Shown: positions 1 through 7,373 of the stretch, one piece after another
How positions within the stretch are numbered: position 1 is the first letter of the stretch
Layout: each line of letters opens with the position of its first letter
Assembly: GCF_000815105.2 (NCBI RefSeq)
Contig: NZ_CP010310.2
Coordinates: 5,394,001-5,458,000 of the forward strand
Reading direction: 5' to 3'
DNA: 64,000 bases
Source: Pandoraea pulmonicola
GTDB lineage: Bacteria > Pseudomonadota > Gammaproteobacteria > Burkholderiales > Burkholderiaceae
Position numbers and translations under genes: made by a program
The notes under the pieces: generated by a model
Told to the model about the DNA's origin: nothing
Seen by the model: the letters and a program-made list of their open reading frames with translations, nothing else
Database searches by the model: none

Positions 1-2
1 AA

Positions 3-131
3 ATCATCAAGCCCCGGCAGTTGGCGGTCTATAAAGAGCTCACGCAAGAGCTCTTGCGCAAGCGGGGTGAAGAGGCACTGATGAAGCGGATTATGGGGAC
101 TGGCAACCAAAGACAGTCGTTTTTTCGATGA
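3..131 (+). CDS. C-terminal end of an unidentified protein (partial, runs off the left edge)
   Basis: An open frame enters from the window edge and ends at TGA 129-131, giving 42 residues rich in Lys, Arg, Gln and Glu (for example KPRQLAVYKELTQELL). The composition suggests a helical, basic C-terminus. I do not recognise the family. Codon choice is less GC-biased than in the core genes further right. It could also be a remnant, because no start is visible. Confidence 0.35.
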   Translation: MIKPRQLAVYKELTQELLRKRGEEALMKRIMGTGNQRQSFFR

Positions 132-325
132 CCGAGGACAAGTTGGCGAGTGTCAAGAACCGCGAAGACTCTTTCGCGTCCTTCGCCAAAAGGAACGATT
201 CTTGAAAGATTTTTGTGGGCCGTATCAAACATACTTCGCTGCATTGCTCATTCGCATTCGCCCGCCTAGTCAGTTCTTACCCCTATTCGCCAGCAATGGC
301 GCAAAAATCGTAAGCACGTGCCGAG
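132..325. other. Intergenic stretch upstream of the putative effector gene
   Basis: No convincing gene. It is moderately AT-rich and presumably holds the promoter of the 326-1675 gene. TTCG tetramers occur around 236-265, but their spacing (12 and 18 nt) does not match a TTCG-N16-TTCG type III regulatory box. Confidence 0.3.
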
Positions 326-1675
326 ATGAACCTCCCGACCTCTACTCACCCCAGCGGACCCCATACCTCGTCGACGCAGTTTCCGATCGGTGAGACTTCT
401 CCCGGCACCCACCGCGCGAATGGCAGCGGGAGTGGCATGGCCGCCAACATTCGTGCCATTTTTTTGCACGTGGGCCAATCGCTCGCGAGTAAGCTCGGCC
501 AGGCTCGCGATTTTGTGCAGAGCGCGCCCTCCAGCTTCATGCACGCCGTCAGGTCGGTTTTTGTGGGGAGCACCACCTCGGCTGGTCAGCCCCAGGACAC
601 ATCGCCGGTCGCGGAAGCATGGACTGCTATCTCATTGGAGACGCAAACGCCAGGGGATGCACCTGGGCGCGTCGTTGTCGAGCATGGGACCGCACCGTCA
701 TCCCTGGAGTTGACAGCGGCGCTGCACAACGTCATCAAGGATCTGGAGTCCGGATTTTTCTTCCGTCAGCCAAGACTGGTCAGCGATGCAGTGGAATGTC
801 TGAGGCCACTTGCCACCAAGCGCGAATTGACGCGCCTGGATCTGATGGATCTCATCGACGCTACATACACCTTGCGGAACTTTCCGCAAAAAGATCGGTT
901 TACCGCCGCACAGCACGCCAGCATCGAGCGCCTGGAACGTGCCACCCATCTGTTCGTGGGACCGACCTCCGGGTTGCGCACCAGCCTGAGTAGTTTGAGC
1001 GCCAGGTTGGAGGCCAAGCAAAGTGTGCCGGACTTCGCCGCTTACCTGCGGGCGCATCATCCCGCCATGATCGATCGTGACCCGATATCGGGAGCTGATC
1101 GGCTAACTGAGACGGGGATGAGAGACTATGAGGGTGTCAAACGGGCATTCAATAGCGTGACGAAGCGCCCTCACGTGATTCGCCCTGTCGAGCCCAATAT
1201 GGACGAGCACGAAAAGGACGTCGCGAAACTCATAGGAGGCGAATACTTCCGATATCAGAATGCCATTCGAGGGACGGACGATCAGCTCGGCACCAAAAAA
1301 TTGCTGATCGAATATTCCCAGATCGTGGAGAGTCTCGCGCGAGCCAACCCGGAGCGGGTGAGTCGCGAGCGCTATGCAACGGTCTTTCCGGGGGGCGTTA
1401 CACATCCGGATCAGTTGGTCGCGGGGCACGAGTACACTGAGCCAGGTATCGTCTTTGTCGGCGGCGAGCGACCTAACGATAAAGGTTATCGGATGATCAT
1501 CTCCCTGGCGAAGGGCATCCCAGTCGATGCGCGGGCACTTTACGGTCACAGCCGTGGTGACAGAGACAAAATGCAGTGGCTTACGCTACCCGGCGCAAAG
1601 TTCCGGTTCGACGGCCTTGAGGGAGGCAGGTCGGAGAGGTACACGACTTACTACTTCACTCAGATTGAGCGCTGA
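326..1675 (+). CDS. Putative secreted effector with a degenerate ADP-ribosyltransferase-like C-terminus
   Basis: This encodes 449 aa. The first ~120 residues are rich in Ser, Thr, Gly and Pro with no signal peptide, as in many type III effectors. The middle (about 120-340) is mostly helical. The C-terminus has an order of motifs seen in mono-ADP-ribosyltransferases: an Arg in YFRYQNAIRG, an EPGIVFVGG strand (about 372-380), KGIPVDARALY (396-406) and MQWLTLPGAKFRF (416-428). In active transferases the segment before the PG carries ExE; here those positions read Lys-Met-Gln (415-417), so classical catalysis looks lost. Xanthomonas XopAI is a known effector with an altered transferase fold. The 326 ATG lacks a strong ribosome-binding site and later Mets are possible. 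Secretion and activity are inferred only. Confidence 0.45.
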   Translation: MNLPTSTHPSGPHTSSTQFPIGETSPGTHRANGSGSGMAANIRAIFLHVGQSLASKLGQARDFVQSAPSSFMHAVRSVFVGSTTSAGQPQDTSPVAEAWTAISLETQTPGDAPGRVVVEHGTAPSSLELTAALHNVIKDLESGFFFRQPRLVSDAVECLRPLATKRELTRLDLMDLIDATYTLRNFPQKDRFTAAQHASIERLERATHLFVGPTSGLRTSLSSLSARLEAKQSVPDFAAYLRAHHPAMIDRDPISGADRLTETGMRDYEGVKRAFNSVTKRPHVIRPVEPNMDEHEKDVAKLIGGEYFRYQNAIRGTDDQLGTKKLLIEYSQIVESLARANPERVSRERYATVFPGGVTHPDQLVAGHEYTEPGIVFVGGERPNDKGYRMIISLAKGIPVDARALYGHSRGDRDKMQWLTLPGAKFRFDGLEGGRSERYTTYYFTQIER

Positions 1676-2132
1676 ATGACGGCCACTATTCGCGTGGGAA
1701 TGGGTCGGTAAAACTGTCGCGCTGGGATGGATTGGGAAGGCGTTAGTGTTTTTGGGAAATCGAAGGGGTTACGTTTTAATCGCGTAACCCCTTGTTTTAT
1801 TGGGTGTGGCGGTAGGACTCGAGCCTGCTATCTGGTGATTTAAAAAACCGAAATATCCTTTCGAATCAATGCCGCGCTAGGATTTTCGTTCCACATTTCG
1901 GCGGATGACGCCTACTACCAGCCGAGCTGGTCGAAAGTCGATTGTGGAACGGAATTTCCATGCCTCATCCCGGCGTACGCCGCCAACATTTTCGTGTCAC
2001 GGCGTTACGTTCCGAGTGTTCACGCATCGGAGAAGTTATTCGGAGTTTGCTGAAGCTCAAGGCTCGATACTGCTGCGATGATGGACTTGGCCAACCTACC
2101 GGCCGATTCCAACAACATCAAAGGAGACCTTG
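1676..2132. other. Gene-poor stretch containing an att-like repeat
   Basis: Apart from the tRNA-derived repeat (1762-1842) I see no supportable gene. Short frames such as 1942-2133 have no ribosome-binding site and look like noise. AT-rich sequence just right of the repeat (about 1840-1870) suits an integration boundary. Confidence 0.4.
1762..1842 (-). repeat. Degenerate copy of tRNA-Thr 3' end plus its terminator (att remnant)
   Basis: The sequence repeats 14101-14180 without gaps. First comes a hairpin with arms AAGGGGTTACG and CGTAACCCCTT, then a T-rich spacer, then the tRNA 3' end with the conserved AGGACTCGA block (T-arm) and TGATT near the anticodon arm. Most differences from the native copy are transitions, so it looks like an old decaying copy. 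It probably marks the outer att site of an island inserted at the tRNA-Thr gene. Confidence 0.65.
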
Positions 2133-2322
2133 ATGAGCACTTCAAACGGTTAAAATGGCAAGGGCTGTGGCGCCGGCGGAGACGATGGACTCGCCCTCCC
2201 AACGTCATTGGTGCGTGGAGGGCATGTCGTTTGGTTTTACAAGCACAGGAAATTCCTTGGGTTCGAGTGGGATGAGTCGGCGAAGGAGTTAAGGAAAGCG
2301 CCTGTCACCGATCCCGAAAACG

Positions 2323-3695
2323 GGACCTATCCGTGATTTCGTGGGCGGGGCATATCATGAGGGGTAAAAGCCATGGATATGCCGATGAAGAAGAAAAGAC
2401 AAACCGTAGCGCGTCAGGCAGCGGCCCGAGGGCCGCTGCCTGAACTTCCCGAGGAACTGCTGGACCAGTTGGTCAAGGGGCCGATGACGCCGACCGAGGT
2501 CCAGGATCTGATGCTGGCGTTCAACAAGGCGATCATCGAACGCGCAATGGGCGCCGAGATGAATCTGCATCTAGGCTACCCGTCGGGCCAGTCCAAGCCG
2601 GCCGGGCAAGCCAACGAACGCAACGGTGCCAGCGGCAAGACGGTAATCACTGATCGCGGTCCAGTTCGAGTCGAAGTCCCCCGCGATCGTGACGGCAGCT
2701 TCGAACCAATCCTGATCCCAAAGCATGAGCGCCACTTCACTGGCTTCGACGAACGCATCATTGCGATGTACGCGCGCGGCATGAGCGTGCGCGAGATTCA
2801 AGGGTTTCTGGCCGAGCACTACGGCACCGAGGTGTCGCCCGACTTCATCAGTTCGGTCACCGACGAGGTGATGGCCGAGGCGCTGAGCTGGCAGAATCGC
2901 CCACTCGAGGCGATGTATCCGGTCGTGTTCTTCGACGCGCTGAGGGTCAAGATCCGCGACGACGGCGTGGTCAGCAACAAGGCCGTCTATCTGGCCTTGG
3001 GCATTCAGGCCGACGGCCAGCGTGACGTGCTGGGCCTCTGGATCGAGCAAACCGAGGGCGCCAAGTTCTGGCTCAAGGTGTTCAACGAACTGAAGATGCG
3101 CGGTTGCCAGGACATCCTGATCGCCGTGGTCGATGGTTTGAAGGGGCTCACCGAGGCGATCGGCGCGGCCTATCCCAAGACGACTGTCCAGACCTGCATC
3201 GTGCACCTGATCCGCAACAGCCTCGAATACGCCAGCTACAAGGATCGTAAGGTGCTCGCCGCCGCGCTACGCCCGATCTACGCCGCCGCCAGCGAAGAGG
3301 CAGCAAGGCAAGCGCTGCAAGACTTCGCCGATGGACCTTGGGGCGCAAAGTACCCGACGATCGTGCAGTCGTGGCAACGCGCGTGGGAGCACGTCGTGCC
3401 GTTCTGCGTGTTTCCGCCGGAGATTCGACGGGTCGTGTACACCACGAACGCCATAGAAAGTTTAAACATGCAGTTGCGCAAGATCATCAAGACCCGCGGT
3501 CACTTCCCGAATGACGAGGCCGCAGTCAAACTGCTCTGGCTGGCGCTGCGCAACGTACTGGCCAAGACCGTGCGGTCCGCCTTCGACTGGAAATCAGCAA
3601 TGAACCAGTTTGCTATCCTGTTCGGTGAACGATTCACGCAGGCGCGCGGATAACCCGCTGTTCAACCGCCTCGCCCACAAAAGTGCGGACAGGTT
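2323..3695 (+). mobile_element. IS256-family insertion sequence, apparently intact
   Basis: The element is about 1.37 kb with one transposase gene. Imperfect inverted repeats of roughly 28-30 bp bound it: the left end reads GGACCTATCCGTGATTTCGT and the right end, reversed, AACCTGTCCGCACTTTTGT, both followed by GGGCG/GGGCGAGGC-like sequence. The identical 9-mer CCGAAAACG flanks it at 2314-2322 and 3696-3704, consistent with the 8-9 bp target duplication of this family. Exact ends are uncertain by 1-2 bp. Confidence 0.85.
2373..3653 (+). CDS. IS256-family (mutator-type) transposase
   Basis: A full-length 426-aa DDE transposase. The N-terminus has the usual MTPTEVQDLMLAFNKAIIERAMGAE region. The catalytic core shows Asp in VVFFDALRVKIRDDG, Asp in AVVDGLKGLTEAI and Glu in TTNAIESLN, in family order, with the C-x2-H pair (TCIVHLIRNS) between. 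No stop or frameshift was found, so the element may still move. It is transcribed in the same direction as the small gene it interrupts. Confidence 0.95.
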   Translation: MDMPMKKKRQTVARQAAARGPLPELPEELLDQLVKGPMTPTEVQDLMLAFNKAIIERAMGAEMNLHLGYPSGQSKPAGQANERNGASGKTVITDRGPVRVEVPRDRDGSFEPILIPKHERHFTGFDERIIAMYARGMSVREIQGFLAEHYGTEVSPDFISSVTDEVMAEALSWQNRPLEAMYPVVFFDALRVKIRDDGVVSNKAVYLALGIQADGQRDVLGLWIEQTEGAKFWLKVFNELKMRGCQDILIAVVDGLKGLTEAIGAAYPKTTVQTCIVHLIRNSLEYASYKDRKVLAAALRPIYAAASEEAARQALQDFADGPWGAKYPTIVQSWQRAWEHVVPFCVFPPEIRRVVYTTNAIESLNMQLRKIIKTRGHFPNDEAAVKLLWLALRNVLAKTVRSAFDWKSAMNQFAILFGERFTQARG

Positions 3696-3902
3696 CCGAA
3701 AACGCGATCTATTTCGACACCCGCGCGCATGCGGTGTTTAGCGCGAACTGTGATGTCCATTAACGTGTGCTTTACGGTGGTGGTTCTCCCGGAAAGCCCC
3801 ATCGAGACCGATTCCTCACCTCACGAAATACCTTCTGAAAATATTACTCACAGGGCGAATTGAAAGACTACATCGAGCAAACTCTACAGCGTGATGTGTT
3901 CA

Positions 3903-4999
3903 TGTGTGCGATTCGCAGACATCGTTTCACTTTTTTTCAGGCAGTTTCTTTGGCATGTCGGAACCCGTGGCGCCCGTGGGGAACACCGGTTCCGACACGC
4001 GCCGATGATGTTCGCCGAGGATTTTGTTGACCCGCCATTCGCGGTGCCGAATTCGCTCTTTCCGCTCGTCGTACGCACTTTCCACCTCCTCCGCGAGAGG
4101 CGTGATTTCACCGAGCTCCGCAATACGGTCCACAGGAGTCTTTCCACCGAGTAAGCCGTGTGGCCGACGCCAGTTCTAGTCGAACTGCCACTCTTCGATT
4201 CGCGAGGTGATTGCCTGCTCTGTCGGGGCATGGTGGAACCGGAACTCGTTCGGGTCAGTAAGCTGCGAGCGTTCAACCTTGCCATTGAGGTGCGGCGAGC
4301 GTAGTGGGATTGGCCGGAATTTGATGCATTCGTTCATCAGGCGCTGTTGCACGGATTCGGCGAAAACTCACCGCCGCGATCGGTCTGGATACGTTGAATC
4401 GGAAACGGCATCTCCTCGATGACACGATTAAGAAATAACAGCGTATTTCGGGCATTTCTGCAGGGGTAGACGGCCAGCGCACGAAGGCGTGAACAGTCGT
4501 CGATAGCCGTGTACTGGTAGATGCTCCGCGGAATCTTCATCGTGTCCATCTGGACGCGGTCTCCGGGAACCGGACGACTGTAGCGCCTCGGCTGTGCCGG
4601 CCTCCTGGGACGAACCAACGGCTTCACTGACGCTTCGCACAGAGCCTTGTGAATAGTCGCGAGAGATAGTTCTCTTTGCTTGTGCAGACGCAATTCATTC
4701 CGAATCCGTCGCGCTCCCTTGTGCTCAGCCCGCAGGCGAAGAATCGTTGCTCAATCGGCGCCAGAAACCTTTCGATTCGGGCTGGTCAGAGGACGACGGC
4801 CTTGAGACTGAAGGCTCGCTTCGCCAGCCTCTTGATAGCGACGCGCCCATTTTCGAAGTGTTAGCCAGGATACGCCGCACCGTGCGCACACAGGACCGGC
4901 ACTGCCGGTCTTTTGATACATGCGCACCCAACGTAATCGCGCTGCAATCTCCCGATCCATCTCCCCAGTTTAGTTGAAACTATGTCTATGAATCACACA
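3903..4999 (-). mobile_element. Defective IS481-type insertion sequence
   Basis: The ends form an inverted repeat: TGTGTGCGATTCGCAGACAT at 3903 and, reversed from 4999, TGTGTGATTCATAGACATAG, with one indel. A 5-bp direct repeat, GTTCA, flanks it (3898-3902 and 5000-5004). The only coding content is a broken transposase, so it cannot move on its own. It inserted into the already or later decayed methyltransferase-like gene. Confidence 0.75.
3927..4960 (-). pseudogene. IS481-family transposase, frameshifted
   Basis: Read on the minus strand, the N-terminal helix-turn-helix part (RMYQKTGSAGPVCARCGVS) begins at 4960. After a frameshift near 4750 the integrase core follows (GDRVQMDTMKI, YQYTAIDDCSR, IQTDRGGEF), ending near 4337. 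A third frame carries the C-terminus (GEITPLAEEVESAYDERKER). An in-frame stop also lies near 4180. Catalytic Asp residues are visible but the product cannot be made whole. Confidence 0.85.
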
Positions 5000-5510
5000 G
5001 TTCATGGTCGGGCCGGGGACCGCCTTCGTTTTTACCAACACTGAAGCAGAGCAGCGCTTCAGCGCCGGCCGCTACCGACACAAGGGCCTCGCTCAGCGAC
5101 TCTTAGTCACTCGCGCACCTAAACCGGCGAAGGTACTCGATCCAGTAATCGAGTATTTCGACTCCATACGGCTCACCTACGGCTTTGCGTCAGTCGAACT
5201 TACACGAAATATCCGGCGCGGGATTGCGCCGGAGCTCGATCAACATGCTGCGTGCGAACACAGACCACGGGGTGCATTTGTGTGCAATCGTGGCGGTGCA
5301 GCTTGCGATTTCCTTGTCGAAGACGAAGACATGCGCGACGTCGTCGAATAGATTATTGCCAATCTACCGTTCGACCGACTCTATTTCTACGGGCCCGATA
5401 GATCCATTCACGTAAGCTACGCGCCCGAGCCCGCACGGCTGTCATACCAAATGGTTTCGACGCTTGAAGGGCAGTCAATGCCACGCCTATTTTTGTTGAA
5501 AGTCTAACGC

Positions 5511-6776
5511 TCATTCCAATTCCTTGACCCTGCGCGGCAAATTGACATGCTCACCCCTAACCTCAATCCAACGCGCTCGCAATTCAGCCGCAGGTGGCGT
5601 CTTGGCACCACACATGTACAGCAGTAGGTCGCGGCACAAGACACGGTGTTTCGGATCCATCGTATTGCGATAAGACCAAATCGTCCCAGCAAACGGCGCT
5701 TGATCCAGTCTTCGCGGCAAGAGTGCTAGCCAATCCCACCAATTTCCTTCCTTCTCTTTTTTGAGGCGCATGGCCACTTCCGTCATCAAGGCGAGCCCCA
5801 TAGGTCGGAAGTAGACACTCCCCCCCGCGGGAGACCTATATCGTTGGCAAACTTCTTTTAGGTCGCTCGCGTTGAAATACTCAGCCAACGCCGGCTCAAC
5901 GACAGACAGTCTTTCGAAATATTTGGTCGCTAGTTTGTAGTACCTTTCGATTTCTGCATCGGGCGGCCGGTTGTATTCGAGGTCTTTCTTTTTTGCGCCA
6001 CTTGCTTCGAGGAACAGCTCACGCAGTACGTCATAAAGATTTCCAATCGTCGTCAGCGCAACACTATCTTCGCTGCCCAGATTGTTGGTGTGGTGCAGGG
6101 CGATACGAGGCGATTGGAACCAGGCATGATCCTCGACCATGCGACGCGCCGCAATAGACATCACATCGTTCTCGTCGAGCGCGATACGCTCCATCTTCGA
6201 TACTGGAATCGCAGTCTTGTTTAAGGTCGTAAAAAGTCGCCGCGTACGTTCCCTCCTATCAACCCGATGGGCAATGAACAACACGGACACAAGGTCAGAG
6301 ATTGCAGTTGACTTGGCTCCTGCAACCTCTTCTGGCGGTGACTCCATGAGTCGCTTCATCCCCGCGAGACGGTGCTGCCCATCAACTGCGAAAAGCTCTT
6401 CGCTTCCGCTCAGTTCAAGAATCCCCAGTGACTCTGCTGCGCTACCGAGGTTCGGACTACCTTCTCGCCCCTCCTGCAAAGCCAACGGAACCCACTCAGG
6501 CGTTCCGCCGTAAAGGGCAATCACGAGTGAATTGAAGAAGCGCTCGGGCTCCTTCCTCAAATAGTCCGCGATCTCATCCGCACGGCCGCCTTTCAGCGAG
6601 CGCTGAATCCAAGCGGAGAGCTCTTTGTTGTTGTGAAGCTCGTTCCCAAACGATACGCGTCGAGCCAGTTCAGGAAGCGAAACGACAGCGCTGTAGTAGG
6701 TCCAATCACCAAACGTGCCGCGCAATGCCGGCAGGGCAAGTGCCTGATTTGACTTGGTGGCAACTCTAGAAGGCAT
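5511..6776 (-). CDS. dndB: DndB-like DGQHR-motif protein of the phosphorothioation operon
   Basis: This encodes 421 aa. It has the defining DGQHR motif at residues 132-136 (LFAVDGQHRLAG), followed at about 200 by a TTLNKTAIPVSK segment of the kind found in DGQHR/ParB-like proteins. In studied dnd clusters DndB binds DNA upstream of dndCDE and lowers expression; that role is inferred here. It is the last gene of the operon, an unusual place for dndB, which is normally first. Its ATG overlaps the end of the GIY-YIG gene by 11 bp, implying coupled translation. The stop lies 3 bp from the end of a convergent dead gene. Confidence 0.8.
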   Translation of the reverse strand: MPSRVATKSNQALALPALRGTFGDWTYYSAVVSLPELARRVSFGNELHNNKELSAWIQRSLKGGRADEIADYLRKEPERFFNSLVIALYGGTPEWVPLALQEGREGSPNLGSAAESLGILELSGSEELFAVDGQHRLAGMKRLMESPPEEVAGAKSTAISDLVSVLFIAHRVDRRERTRRLFTTLNKTAIPVSKMERIALDENDVMSIAARRMVEDHAWFQSPRIALHHTNNLGSEDSVALTTIGNLYDVLRELFLEASGAKKKDLEYNRPPDAEIERYYKLATKYFERLSVVEPALAEYFNASDLKEVCQRYRSPAGGSVYFRPMGLALMTEVAMRLKKEKEGNWWDWLALLPRRLDQAPFAGTIWSYRNTMDPKHRVLCRDLLLYMCGAKTPPAAELRARWIEVRGEHVNLPRRVKELE

Positions 6777-7281
6777 GGCGAGGACTCATGTAGGAGGCGG
6801 GATACGTTCTGTCAGTAAACGGAGGCCTGAAGGCACCCAATAGTTGAGTTTCTAGATTCTCCAGATCCGCCTTGCGAGTCGGCAACGACGCATAGAAAAA
6901 ATCTAGATCACCATCCCATGCGTTAAGCATGTAGAAGATAGCGGGACGATTGGGAACTCGCTTATCACGCAAATACTGGCCAAACCGACTCTTCAAGGTC
7001 GCCGCGCTTGATCCGTCTCCCGCCTGCCCGATATACAGTACCCAGCCATGCGGTGGTAACCCACCAAAAGGAACTCTCACCACAAAGGCGTAGAGGCCAG
7101 GCTCATTCGGCACCCCCCTTTTTGCTGCCGCTGAGAACTTGACCGACTTCCATGTGAGCCGCGGAACGATATCCGCCCGGTGGAACTCTGAAGGCGAAAT
7201 CACGAACGTCGCGCGATGCGTCTGAGTTTCGATGAGAGACGCACCCACCGGATCTTTCCTAAGATCGTCTACCCAGCTCAT
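6766..7281 (-). CDS. GIY-YIG nuclease-domain protein, candidate restriction component
   Basis: This encodes 171 aa. The GIY-YIG fold signature is visible in order: GLY at 62-64, YIG at 83-85 (WVLYIGQAG), Arg99 in TLKSRFGQYL, and a Glu (E144, with E141 nearby) before LLGAFRPPF, matching the catalytic Glu and the following Pro/aromatic segment of the family. The N-terminal 60 residues are of unknown function. It sits between the DndE-ATPase fusion and dndB, 92 bp after the former and overlapping the latter. No DndFGH or Pbe-type genes are present, so this protein is the natural candidate for cutting DNA that lacks, or carries, phosphorothioate. That role is inference. The family also includes repair and homing enzymes. 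Confidence 0.8.
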   Translation of the reverse strand: MSWVDDLRKDPVGASLIETQTHRATFVISPSEFHRADIVPRLTWKSVKFSAAAKRGVPNEPGLYAFVVRVPFGGLPPHGWVLYIGQAGDGSSAATLKSRFGQYLRDKRVPNRPAIFYMLNAWDGDLDFFYASLPTRKADLENLETQLLGAFRPPFTDRTYPASYMSPRHAF

Positions 7282-7333
7282 AAGTCGCTTTGCGGTCTCC
7301 CCGTGTATTAATTGTTTTTCTTAACGCAGCCAA

Positions 7334-7368
7334 GAGACGCCCATACGTGCTTTACGTTGCGGCGTCTC
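7334..7368 (-). other. Intercistronic hairpin between the dndE fusion and the GIY-YIG gene
   Basis: An 8-bp perfect stem (GAGACGCC/GGCGTCTC) with a possible inner ACGT/ACGT pairing sits in the only sizeable gap (92 bp) of the operon. On the minus strand no U-tract follows, so it is not a classic terminator. It may stabilise the upstream mRNA or lower expression of the nuclease and dndB. Confidence 0.4.
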
Positions 7369-7373
7369 ACCGA

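Larger units (their letters stand above)
2133..3763 (+). pseudogene. Small unknown gene split by the IS256-family element
   Basis: The 5' part starts at ATG 2133 behind a strong AAAGGAGA ribosome-binding site. It meets an in-frame TAA at 2151 and reads on in the same frame (VVWFYKHRKFLGFEWDESAK) to the IS at about 2322. Removing the IS and one copy of the 9-bp duplication continues the frame exactly (PENAIYFDTRAHAVFSANCDVH) to TAA 3761-3763. The ancestral product was about 80 aa. I do not recognise it. It is dead twice over, by the early stop and by the insertion. Confidence 0.6.
3764..5507 (+). pseudogene. Decayed phosphorothioation-associated methyltransferase / M15-like gene, split by an IS481-type element
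   Basis: Excising 3903-4999 and one 5-bp duplication restores a continuous frame across the junction: FLTSRNTF-stop-KYYSQGELKDYIEQTLQRDVF joined to MVGPGTAFVFTNTEAEQRFSAGRY. That string resembles the end of the methyltransferase domain of DNA phosphorothioation-associated putative methyltransferases. The frame then runs on to a region like M15 metallopeptidases: Gln-His in LDQHAACE, GGAACDF, then DRLYFYGPDRSIHVSY. In-frame stops are TGA 3836-3838 and TAG 5349-5351; by context each probably replaced a Trp or Gln codon. Most of the N-terminus is missing. It converges on dndB with a 3-bp gap, so it belonged to the dnd island. Whether the two parts were ever one natural protein is unclear. Confidence 0.6.

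Noticed and set aside
236..265. A type III (PIP-like) regulatory box upstream of the putative effector
   Set aside because: The TTCG pairs have 12- and 18-nt spacing, not 16, and no suitable -10 follows.
1801..1842. A possible second complete tRNA gene
   Set aside because: Only the 3' half is present and it is degenerate. No acceptor 5' strand or D-arm follows, so it is an att remnant.
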